In this document: one piece after another, positions 46,560 to 56,697 of the stretch | How positions within the stretch are numbered: the first letter of the stretch is position 1 | Layout: every line of letters begins with the position of its first letter | Source: Cristatella mucedo | Taxonomy: Eukaryota; Bryozoa; Phylactolaemata; Cristatellidae | DNA: 64,000 bases | Assembly: GCA_009760855.2 (NCBI GenBank) | Contig: WPIO01000033.1 | Coordinates: 3,389,001 to 3,453,000, forward strand | Direction of reading: 5' to 3' | Notes under the pieces: generated by a model | Databases searched by the model: none | What the model was told of the DNA's origin: nothing | The model's input: the letters and a program-made list of their open reading frames with translations, nothing else | Translations under genes and position numbers: made by a program

Positions 46560-47880
46560 CTGGTAGATCTATCAGCTGCCTTCGACACCAGTGATCGCGG
46601 ATGTTTTACTAGAACGATTGAGAACAACGTTTGGTCTGGCTGACGAGGCACTGGCGTGGTTTAAATCGTACATGTCTGATCATGTTCAATCCGTCTTGTG
46701 TGGGGTCAGGTCTTCCTCACGAGACGGGTCACCTGTGGAGTCCCTCAAGGGTCCCTTGCTGTTCTCCAATAATACTCGACCTCTGGGAAATGTGATAAGG
46801 CCTAGAAAATAGGATATCACTTTTATGCTGCCGATACTCAGCTGTATTTGTCATTCAAACCGTCGGAATCTGCTGCAGCAACTGATAAACTGAATGCTTG
46901 CCTTGCCGACATTCGATCCTGAATGTCGGAAAACTTCTTAGAACTAAATGCCGATAAAACTGGACTGCTACTCATAAGACACCCTAAGCGTGTGGCTGGA
47001 TTAAAAGGCTTTGATCTTCTAATAGGTGATGCTGTTGTGAGACCATCACCACGCGCTCGCAATTTAGGTGCTGTTTTCGACTGCAGCCTACATTTTAAAA
47101 GCCTCATTCAGAAGACTGCTTCTACAGCTAACCATCACGTCCGATCCCTCTCCAAGATTTACAGCTGACTTCCACAGTGGCTTGCAAAAAATTTAACTAG
47201 CTCCTTAGTTCTGTCTCGGCTTGATTATTTTAATTCCCTTTTGGCTGGACTACCAATTAAAGTAACTTAAGCCACTGCAGCTGGCCATGAATACGGTTGC
47301 AAGGCCAGCCTTCAAGCGTCAGAGGTTTGAGCACGTGCCTCCTTTGCTAAAAGAGCTAGGATGGATGCCGGTTGATCAACGGATACAGAGCAAAGTTCTT
47401 ACGCTGACCCACAAGGCCCGCCTCGGCTTGGCTCCTTCGTACCTAGCTGAACTGCTGCACCAGGTTCAGCCTCCTCGTGCCCTCAGGTCCTCTACGGACA
47501 ATAAATTAGCTGTTCCATTCCTCCGTTTAAAGACCGTTGGCGACAGAAGCTTGAGCTCTGCAGGTCTAGACTGTGGAACTCGCTACCACAATTCTTTCGC
47601 GACGACAACTACTTTCCTACTGCCGACTATGGCACATCCTTTTCAGCGGTCCTGAGCTGCTACTTCCATGCTGCTCACTACCTCAACTGATCTCCTGACT
47701 CTGCTATGCTTCCCACTTTCTCCTTGTTTCATGAGACGAAGTCAGTTGGCTACCGAATGCGTACCGAAAGCCGCTTAGGCTGTGAGTGCGCTATACAAAA
47801 CTATCCTGCGTAATACCCACATAGCCTAAATGGCTTTGTGGAATTACAGACGGACATACATTACATTGACATAATAAAAG
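46560..47880 (+). mobile_element. LINE-B, longest copy, 5' truncated and inactive
   Basis: In shifting plus frames: LVDLSAAFDT (motif A), CGVPQGS-like codons (about 46730), FYAADTQLY (motif C), NFLELNADKTGLLLIRHP, RARNLGAVFDCSL, LLAGLPIKV, LTHKARLGLAPSYLAELLHQ, the LWNSLPQF region and TESRLGCECAIQN, then a 3' end at about 47880. Motif C normally has two adjacent Asp; here the first is Ala. At least five stops or frameshifts occur. Confidence 0.85.
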
Positions 47881-47884
47881 TAAT

Positions 47885-48121
47885 AATAATAATAACAAAT
47901 TTGGTATTGCGCCCTCAGAGAACTCAATCTCTTTCTATGCACTTTGCATTTGCTGCAAAGGAAGCGCGATCAAATGGTTAGCAGTAGCATGCTCAATAGA
48001 CAGCAAAAATAACATGATGACATGCACAAGGTCAGCATAAAAGTATGGTTAGTGGCAGCGTGCACAGTGTCAGCGTTCATAAGCACATACAGGTCGAATT
48101 AAAGGGACCAACCAAATGCTG
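47885..48121 (-). mobile_element. LINE-A 3' end, interrupted by a 1-kb insertion (left part)
   Basis: CCTCAGAGAACTCAATCTC and GCGTGCACAGTGTCAGCG, ending in AGGGACCAACCAAATGCTGT. The LINE-A sequence resumes at 49185. Confidence 0.72.
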
Positions 48122-49184
48122 TATTTTATTTGTGCCTGCTGCTTCTGTAACCGAGTTCCAGGGGTCAGAGGCTAATTCCCGCCAAACCCCGCCATCCTCC
48201 GGCCACGCTGCCGCTCGCCAATGCCGCCGAGCTAGGGTAAGACGAGCGGCCGTCAGGGTAAACCTCTTTATAACGCATGCGCCAACAACAACGGGGGAAC
48301 TAAACAAGTCTACAGGGAGGGTCCTATACACAGTACACTACGGGGGCGCAAGACGACGCAGCAAGCGCGAGCAAACGTGTTAGTTGGGGTCAGTCGGCTT
48401 CCGCAGTCCTGTCGTTGTACCGACTCCGAATCCTACAGTACGAGCGTACGCCGTCCAGAACACGGCTGGCTGAGTAACTGCTGGCTAGTCCGAGTCGACA
48501 ACTACCGCAGTCGTGAGCTTCCACCGAAAGACGCCAACACATGGGGGGGGGGTCACGAACACGCTACACGGGAAAGCGGAATAAAAACAAGTCAACAACG
48601 AGCGAGCTATCCAGCTCCGCTCGGGCCTTGGGTACTCGTTCCCTTGCGTGCGTGGCAGCAACGCCGGAGCACGCCTGCACGAATCCAGGTGCGTAACTCG
48701 GCGAGACCGGGAGCCTCCAACTCAACGACTTACTTGGCCAACTTCTCCTACCCAAGAGCCCCGGTGACCTCGCGTCACAGCACACATCCGGCCATGCCGT
48801 AGGTCCGACCCCGGCCTAGCCGGTGACTCTCATCACAGCCATCCGGTCCCAGCCAACCGAACCTAGCCTGGGTACACTGCTGCCATTGTAATTAGAGCAG
48901 CGCCCTGACGCTGATGTCTGCCCAACCTCTGGAAAATGGTTACGCCATTGACACAGCTCAGCCTACTCCTCAGCTGAGGCCAATAGTTAAGCCTATGACG
49001 CAGCGCAGCGTAGAGCCACTAGTGTTTGTTAAATTTCTTAATGTCTGCTGTGATTAATCGAGCTCTAATTTATGCACGCGTTGAGAGAAATTAAGAGAGT
49101 TTCGTTTACCGCTCACGTCCGTGCCGTGTCTCCATGAGGCTCTACTAGAATTGCCGTCACTAGCGGAGCTACCGTAATACAACA
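48122..49184. mobile_element. Unclassified GC-rich 1063-bp insertion inside LINE-A
   Basis: The LINE-A consensus (AAATGCTGTGATAAATAGG) is split after TGT at 48121 and resumes with TGTGATAAATTGATGCG at 49185, so TGT flanks both sides. The inserted DNA is clearly GC-richer than the flanks. It has no recognisable protein, and its ends are ATTTTATT...AATACAACA. It could be a solo LTR or a non-autonomous DNA element. Confidence 0.5.
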
Positions 49185-49420
49185 TGTGATAAATTGATGC
49201 GCTTTTAGTTTCTTCTTAAATGTGGTCAAGTCAGGAGATATCGTGTCGCTAATCGGGACTGAGCTCCAGGCTTTTGGAGCATGCGGACTAAAGGCACGGT
49301 CTCCAAAAGAGTTGAGGTTTATACGAGATAAACAGTTAGCATCCGAAAAGAGGGTGGTACGAGGCTTAAACTGGCAGGGAAGTAGATCTGGTAGGTAGGT
49401 TGGAGCCAAAGAAGGAAGTT
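49185..49420 (-). mobile_element. LINE-A protein part (right of the insertion)
   Basis: Minus-strand codons MAPTYLPDLLPCQFKPRTT, DRAFSPHAPKAWSS and LTTFKKKLKAHQFI continue the element at 47885-48121. Confidence 0.75.
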
Positions 49421-49589
49421 ATCTTATAGCGACTAGCACAGTAATATGATTTTAATGCACAGGTACAGTTCCTGGCTTAAGATGCAGGGCTTCGCTTTAA
49501 CCCAGCGAATTTACCTCAAGAACTGTTGAAGAGTTCGGAGTACTTCGATAGTAGCTCCGTCACGTCGTCCTTGATGGATGTAACAATAA

Positions 49590-50500
49590 CAATAGCTTGA
49601 TAAAGCCCCCTCAGAGAACCCAATCTCTTTCTAGACGCTTGTACATTTGCTGCAAAGGAAACACGATCGAATTGTGAGTGGTATCATGCTCGATAAACGA
49701 CATGAATAACATGATTAGGGGTGACATGCACAGAGTCAGCATGCAAGTGTGGTTAATGCAGTGTCAGCACGCATAAGCACGTAAAGGACGAATCACAGGG
49801 ACCCACTAAATGCTGTGATAAATAGGTGCGTTTTAAATTTCTTTTTAAACATGGTCAAGTCAGGGAATGTTGAAATGAAGGTCGGGAGTGAGTTCCAGGC
49901 TTTGGAAGCACACAAACGAAATGCACGGTCAACAAAGAATTTGAGGTTTGTACGAGGTATAGGTAAACAGTTAGATTACGAAAAGCGGGTGGTACGACGC
50001 TTGGGCTGGTGGGGGAAAAGATCTGATAGGTACCCTGAAGCCAAAGAATGAAGTGACCTAAAAGTGAGTGACAAAACCGTGAAGTCGATTTGTTGCTTGA
50101 TTGGTAGCCAGTGCAAGTCGGCGAGAAGTGGTGTGATGTGGCAACTGCGACGGTCACGACAGACAAGCCTAGCTGCAGAGTGTTGCACCAGCTGTAAGTG
50201 CCTGATTGCACATTCCGGTAGGCCAGCAAGCAGTGAGTTGCAGAAGTCATGACGGGATGTCACACATGCATGAACCAACTTAGATGGGATATCCCTATCA
50301 AAAACAAGTCCGCATTTTAGCAATGTTAGGTAGCTGAAAGAAGGCAGACTTGATTGTGGAGCTGATGTGATCGTCTAACGAAAGGTCACTTTGGAACATG
50401 ACACCTAGATTTCGTGCAGATTCAGCAGGAGATATGCTGGATATCTGGTGAGGTGTGCTGACAGAGAAAATTTGAGGTGAAGTACAACAATCCAATTTCT
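49590..50500 (-). mobile_element. LINE-A copy, long 3' part
   Basis: From the tail (CCTCAGAGAACCCAATCTC) leftmost to [20 protein letters not shown] at the right, the minus strand carries most of the LINE-A C terminus ([40 protein letters not shown]) with few frameshifts. Among the better preserved LINE-A copies. Confidence 0.82.
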
Positions 50501-50559
50501 ACCTAGTGGTGGAAATGTAGCTCGGCATTTATGAAAAAGCGCAACCGTGTTGTGATCAA

Positions 50560-51720
50560 ACCGTAGCGTATCCTAGGCCTTATAACTCCCTCTGGCTGTA
50601 GGGTTGGCACACTCTCACATGGGCGTAGTACTGCTGAAGCTTTCAGAGGAGGCAGATGTGTTCCTTATTTTTTATAAATTCAGTTGATGGAATGATTGAT
50701 ACACTTGAACCCGTATCGAACTCCATGGACTAGTCGTGTCCCTTATTGTCTACTTTTATAAAGTAGGCTAGTGGCACCTGACCACTGATGGTGTTAATTG
50801 CTTCTACTTCATCTTTAATACGACGAGTCTCTGTATCAGACGAAGTAGGTGCCAAACTCCTGATCCGCCCTTGACGCTGCTCCCGATGCTCCACCGAGCG
50901 TGCGACAGCCTGTGGTGCTCTACACTCCAGCGATGAAATGCCCGCCGACTGTCCTTTCCTTTGACCGATGTTTTTGAGATGGCCGACTTTCGAACAAATA
51001 AAGCACATGCTTTTTAAATGCCGACAGTCCCGCCTTCGGCGATCGCGAGCCTTGCAAGAAGCGAAGGGTTGCCGTTCGGTGTCATCCTGATAGCAAAGCC
51101 TGTCAACATTTTGGCCAATATATAAACGAGGTTGGGCCATGAAATGGGCTTCTTTCTGTAATTGCTCGGCAGCGGTTGCAATATTAATAGCTGTGTCATG
51201 CGTCAAGCCTCCCTCACACAACAGCCTGCTGCATGTTGCGTCGCAGCAAACTCCGTATGCCAGCTGGTTCCGTATGGCGTTGCATTCCAACGAGCGAAAG
51301 TTGCAGTTCACAGCAATCGCCCTTAGCTGCGACACGAAATCGCTTATTGAATCGATGGGGTTGCTTACGTCAACACTGAAATTTATATGTCTCCGCGGGT
51401 TCTAGCGGCGCCGGAGAGTGTTATGTCAAAAGTTCCTTGACCCGGTCGAAGGTCACAGCCGAGTCACTGGGCTTGGCTGGCGCGGTAAGGCCGCGTCGAA
51501 CCCCATATGTTTTGGCGCCCAGGCAATTTAGGAAAATTGCCTTCCGATTCTCGCACGGGATGTCGTTTACTGTCGTGTACATGTCGAAGCGCTCGATAAA
51601 TTTTTATAAAGACTCGGAAGATTCGTCATTCGGGCCGAAGCGCATGGATTCCTCCATTTGTGCACGAACACTCGCCGCTGTTACGCGACTTTGTCCTGCA
51701 AAACAAAAGGTGTAAAATCT
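50560..51720 (-). pseudogene. Degraded Ty3/gypsy-like gag with start of protease
   Basis: Read on the minus strand, 51680-51490 resembles the N-terminal capsid part of metazoan gypsy gag (FIERFDMYTTVNDI, then FLNCLGAKTY), with an internal stop. 51335-50730 is one open stretch of 201 codons with an AQPRLYI segment and a knuckle-like CFICSKVGHLKNI whose last Cys is replaced by Gly. A stop then precedes EFDTGSSVSII, an aspartic-protease active-site motif. There is no reverse transcriptase or integrase here, and no LTR pair was found. It is a broken genomic copy. Confidence 0.75.
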
Positions 51721-51970
51721 GACCGTCGTCCCCGCTGTATTATTTTGGGGCGGAGTGAACCAGAAGTCCATGCAATGTGCCTACTAAATCACTTAAGACT
51801 CGTGCGCGCCTTTAACACGTTTATTGCAACCCCCGAGGTCTGCTGACAAGCGCTGATATGCTACATAAAGGTGAGTTAATATGATCGAATATATATAACA
51901 CCTAAGAGAATATCTATACGAACACAATACACCATTTCATATTTTTGAATTCAATTTTTTTGAGATAATT

Positions 51971-52095
51971 CATTTGTATAGCGTCCCAGGAGAACTTAAT
52001 CTCAATTCAGGTGCTTCACATATGCCTCGGGCCTCAAGCCCGTGACTTCAGCCAGACTTTGGTTGGGGCGAGCACCTTAGAGATAGCGATGCTTG
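51971..52095 (-). mobile_element. SINE-B copy
   Basis: In reverse complement: GTGCTCGCCCCAACCAAAG, GTCACGGGCTTGAGGCCCGAGG, then AAGCACCTGAATTGAGATTAAG and GACGCTATACAAATGAATTA. Same head and tail as 52661-52793. It is truncated at the very start of the head. Confidence 0.75.
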
Positions 52096-52210
52096 CGAAG
52101 TTCACGACCTGGAATAGATTCAACTGGTACAATAATTGACTCCTACGTGGCTTGGCTTCCTGCAATTTGCAATAAACAGTCGTTTTGTCTGTACGGTCTG
52201 AGTGCTCTCT

Positions 52211-52220
52211 CACACGCGCG

Positions 52221-52285
<65 letters not shown>

Positions 52286-52345
52286 GCACACACACGAACA
52301 CACACACAAACACAACACACACAAAATCACACGCACACACACAAC
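52211..52345. repeat. (CA)n microsatellite
   Basis: About 30 uninterrupted CA units (roughly 52223-52281), then imperfect CA-rich sequence, close to a SINE-B. Confidence 0.93.
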
Positions 52346-52629
52346 ATACGTACAAGCGTAACGCATATTATAACGGAGTGTCCTTCATGGTGGTAATTTG
52401 CTGTGCTGGGCGCATATTCCAGAAATAATCAAAAACCAACTTCGAGCTTTAAATCCATTAAATGTTTGAAAGAGCCAAAAAGTAACTTCAAGCAACAGTA
52501 AAATTTATTTTCGATGAAAGGTAAGCTTTAGGACTAAAAATGTCTGGAAATCCTTGCGGACAGTCGTGTTCGGCAATTGCAAACTTGACAGGAAACCTGA
52601 CAGCACGTCTCTCAGTGCGGGGCAACTCT

Positions 52630-52915
52630 GTCTACTGATTTAACAGCCTCTTTTTGTATAAGTTTGATTCAGTGGTTAATGTGCTCGCCCCTACCAAGGC
52701 CTGGTTGAAGTCGTGGGCTCGAGCCCCGAGGCACATGTGAAGCGCCTGAAAAGAGATAAAGTTTTCTTGGGGCGCTATACAAATGAATTACATATAGCGG
52801 CAGAAGAGCTTCAAATGCTGTCACTACTGCTTGCAATGGCCATAAAGGATCGCCCACTGCATGAATCAAACGCACGACTTCGGGACTGAGGTCGTGGCGT
52901 GCAATCATCTTTAAG
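52630..52915 (-). mobile_element. SINE-A copy split by a SINE-B insertion
   Basis: The left part GATTTAACAGCCTCTTTTTGTATA (52638-52660) and the right part TATAGCGGCAGAAGAGC onward (52794-52915) join exactly into the SINE-A consensus once 52661-52793 is removed. The junction bases TATA appear on both sides. The B box has decayed to ATGAATCAAACG on this strand. Confidence 0.8.
52661..52793 (+). mobile_element. SINE-B copy nested in SINE-A
   Basis: tRNA-like head TTGATTCAGTGGTTAATGTG (A-box-like) and GTGGGCTCGAGCCCC (B-box-like). The tail AGCGCCTGAAAAGAGATAAA...GGCGCTATACAAATGAATTA resembles the LINE-A/C 3' end. Confidence 0.75.
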
Positions 52916-53709
52916 GACCTGTTTGCGGGCGAGGTAATGCACCAACTCTGATGGGTGGTGATATGATATTCGGCTCAAACTTCTGATTGCCGTCTCATTC
53001 CAAAGTACCACTAACGCACTGAGAGTTAAAAGTAATGAATTTGCATGGTGCATGGCATGCAAGGGCTGTGCAGCACAGACGTACAGGAGAAAAGTCAAGT
53101 AAATAAGGAATGGACATGTGAATCTTGCATTCCACTGCGCGCTTATTGTCTAGTTTGGTTAAGCACATTAACAATTTTGTTAGGATTTGTATTCTTTTGA
53201 GATTGGTCTTCTGCTTGCCATTTAACTTTCCATTTGTGCAATGCATTTTTACCAAGTTCTAGACCTTATGAAAATCTCTACAAGTATGGCTTACAAATAG
53301 TTGCAAATTCTCCACTTTCTCAACCGAACTTACTTTGGCTATGTGTAGGAAAAAGCATAAAGGCAGACGAAAACCCAAACTCCGCTCTCTTGAAGCGACA
53401 GGCTAGAGCCATCGGTTCATTGAACTTTATGAACGAGACACCTTTCCGGCTGGTATTAATCGACCAGGAATGGTTTTCCAAGAGGTTTTACGGTATTAGG
53501 AAGATAATTTTTTTTATTAGCTGCGAATCTAGTTGCCTTAACTATACAGATAGAATTCCGTTTTCGCATTTTTAAAATCAAATCCTCAGTTCTCCTACTC
53601 CTTTTCCAGGACACCTCGTTGGTTTTTCTAACTTGAACTTCGCAGGAAGCTGCCCGGTCTAACTCGAGATTGCTATGTAGGAATGAGAGATTGTTGGGCC
53701 CGCACAACT

Positions 53710-53800
53710 TTGGTACAGCTCACTCCAAGCCTAAGTGGCTTTCGGGTCACATTGGACAGTCAGCAGCATTTATCTTGAGCAATAAAGAATCACTGCCACA
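53710..53800 (-). mobile_element. LINE-B 3' fragment, diverged
   Basis: CTCACTCCAAGCCTAAGTGGC and TTTCGGGTCACATTGGACAGTC resemble the LINE-B end in complement. Confidence 0.45.
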
Positions 53801-55680
53801 GTAAAGCAGGTAAATCAGGCAGCAACGTATCGGTAGCGGCAAAAAGCGGCTCCAAGTGATGCGGTGGCCGGAGGCAGCCGGAGAATGAATAGCGTCGTTG
53901 CACCAGGTCTGCGAACTCCAAAGCTTGGGAATACCCAGCCAAGAGCACGCGAGTCGCCCGCGGGCTTTAAACAGGACAGCGTGATGGAAATGGTACGCCA
54001 GGGAGAGGTACTTGTTTCGTATAGAACGTTCGAACGAGAGCCTTCTTCTCAGTCTTCAAAAAAATCCACAAAGCAGCCGAGTTTCTAGACTTGAGGAGCA
54101 ATCAAGCTGTGAGGAGAGTCACATTTACGACTGGGCATAGACGCTTGCTGGGTCTAGGGGTGCAGTTAAATCGGAGCCACTCGAGTCTCACCTCAAGAGA
54201 CGGCGGACAGGATCTCTGCAAGCCATTACCGGTGTCTCCCTTGAATCTCACTTTCTCCCTTGGCCTAGCTATCCGAAATACTTGCTCGCCGAGCCGGCCG
54301 CCGCTCTGGAACTACTCGCTCCTCCTTCTCTTCTACCTCTGACTCCAGTCAGTTCGTCAGCTCTACATGGACCTCAAAATTCAGCCTCAAATTTGGCCTA
54401 AATCGAGCTTTCGGCTTATTTCCCACCGAAGCGTGGAGATTGCTGTCGATTGACGTCACATCCCCTGACGGTGCCTTTCCTTATTTAAAAAATGAGCTTT
54501 ATTTATTTTTAAGAATTTTGTTTCAGCATTTAACGACCAGCAAGTGTTTCCGTCGTGAGCTGTCTTATAGGTATCCCCACGCTCAGCCCTAATCTTGCGA
54601 AGTCGAAATGGTTCAGAGGTATGCAATAAGCACTAATATCTTGGACTGACATTCTCTTAATAGTAATTGATCTCCTGAAATTGGTGCCGGAGACTCTTGG
54701 TACAGTAAGGGCTGTTAGAATAATGCGGCGTTTGCGATGTTGGTCGTGGATTCTAGAATCTGAGGCTCCAGAATCCTGCTGACGGTAAAGCTGTCAGCGG
54801 GTCTAATAACGTCGATCAACAGTAACCAGGCATTGTACAGTGCTAACATGGCACTTTTGACAGAACGACCAATAACTTGACGGTTCTCTAAAATTTTCCC
54901 CGTGTAATTCCCCACGATTATAAACTATGAACTTGACAGCTGAGCCTCGATTGAAAACTATGAGCTTTGCTGCTGAATAAGGATGCTTATGAGACGGCCG
55001 CGATAAGCTGAGGCTTAATAGCAACATGATGTATGATTATTGTTATTGATTATGTTAGAGATTATTGTTACTTTTGATCTGGCTGCTATACAAGGCTTGT
55101 GCCTGACCGCAGTCACCGTCTGGAAATAACGGTCTGTCGGTCGGTGAGTCTAATGCTGAGTGTGAGCTGCTGTGAGCCTTTTAGCGAGCAGGAAGTCACT
55201 CGGTTGTATCAGCTCTAGAATTTAGGCCATTGTTGTGCTTTTACTAGTACGGTGTTATTGCTAGCGCTGCGTGCGGATTATTGAGTGCTGTGTTTTATCC
55301 TCGACGTATTGCTAGCTTCAGATCTTTGCACGTTGCACGCGTTGTGCGGCTACTCGCACTAGTGACGGTTTTGCGGTCACAACACCCGCCACCAGGCCGC
55401 AGACAGAGCGGGCGTGGATGCAATGCATCGTCATTTGAAAATAGGCCTTAGAAACCTCTCTATTGCCTTAACGAAGCAGCTCTCTTGAAGATGCGACTAC
55501 CCTAGCTAAATCATGGATATGACTGATTTTGGCAGGCATTTAATACGGAACAAAGAGTAGGGCTTGTAATTAGAGATACCATCTGGGTTTTTCATAAGCC
55601 TTGATATGCAAATACTTAGGTAGTCGGAAGTTTGCATCACACCTTTACGGGAATTTCCAAATATGTGAACCCCTCGAGCA
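53801..55680. other. Intergenic with GC-rich segment, unassigned
   Basis: 53840-54350 is distinctly GC-richer than its flanks and open for 74-83 codons in two plus frames. No protein family is recognised. 55080-55420 is also GC-rich and open-ended. Either could be an LTR or a CpG-rich regulatory stretch. Confidence 0.35.
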
Positions 55681-55681
55681 G

Positions 55682-56220
55682 TAATAATAATATTAATAAT
55701 ACACTTGATAAAGCGCCCTCTGATAAATCAATCTCTTTCTAGGCGCTTTAAGTTGCTGCAAAGGAAACGCGATCGAACGGTGAGTGGTGTCATGCTTGAT
55801 AAACAACATGATTAACATAGTTAAGGGTGACATGCACAGGGTCAGCAAGCAAGTGTGATTAGTGGCAGCATGTACAGTGTCAGCACGCATAAGCACATAA
55901 AGGTCGAATCACAGGCTCACTACATTCTGTGATAAATAGATGCGTTTTTAGTTTCTTTTAAAATTTGGTCAAGTCAGGGGATGTCATGTCGCAAGTCAGA
56001 AGTGAGTTCCAGGCGTTGGGAGCATACGAACTAAAGGCACGGTCTTCAAAGGATTTGAGGTTTCTACAAAGTATAGGTAAACCATTAGACTCCAAAAAGC
56101 GGGTGGGCAAGTGTGCAACTAGGAAAGGAAAATCAGTGCACAAAACGAGGCGAGGTAATGTTGAAAGAACTGTTAAGAAGTACATCTTAAATTTTAGCGA
56201 ATGATTTCCTTTTTGGAGCA
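55682..56220 (-). mobile_element. LINE-A 3' copy
   Basis: (AAT)n tail, CCTCTGATAAATCAATCTC, GGTGACATGCACAGGGTC and minus-strand codons for [18 protein letters not shown] and TSPDLTKF. Confidence 0.78.
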
Positions 56221-56697
56221 ATAATCTTGCAGCAGTCTTTAGTGAAAGATGCGTAAGCTACTGTGGTACGCAACATTTATATGATTAGTTAAAGATATTT
56301 ATAAAGCACTAATACGTACTGCTCTTTGCTTAAATGCACACGTCCACGCGACGAAACCTTGACGACGTATCTGTGCCTAACCTTGCTAGCAGGTAGAACA
56401 AGCCGAACAACACTCCGCGCGGTGGGTTATACATAGCTCTCTTATTACCTTTCTGCCTTGATCATTAAATACTCTTCCCTGACCAGAGGATCGAGCAATA
56501 AATACACTTCCAAGGGTAGGCCGCTTTAAAAGGCAGTGGCACAAAATCAAAGGGAACTAAACTTTCATAAGCGCATAAAACGAAATACGAACAATGAGAC
56601 CATCGTTTTCAACTGTAATAAACCAGCCATAGTTGTGGTACCTTTTTAGTTGCAGTTGGAATTACGCTGTCTGCGGGTGGTAGATATCTACCACAGA

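Noticed and set aside
48377-48802. 141-codon frame in GC-rich DNA
   Set aside because: High GC lowers stop frequency, there is no family resemblance, and it lies inside a probable mobile insertion.
52034-52428. Frames of up to 111 codons rich in His-Thr or Cys-Val
   Set aside because: Produced by the (CA)n tract.
53234-53575. 113-codon frame at the 3' side of a SINE cluster
   Set aside because: Unrecognised, with no convincing splice sites. Kept out of the gene list for lack of support.
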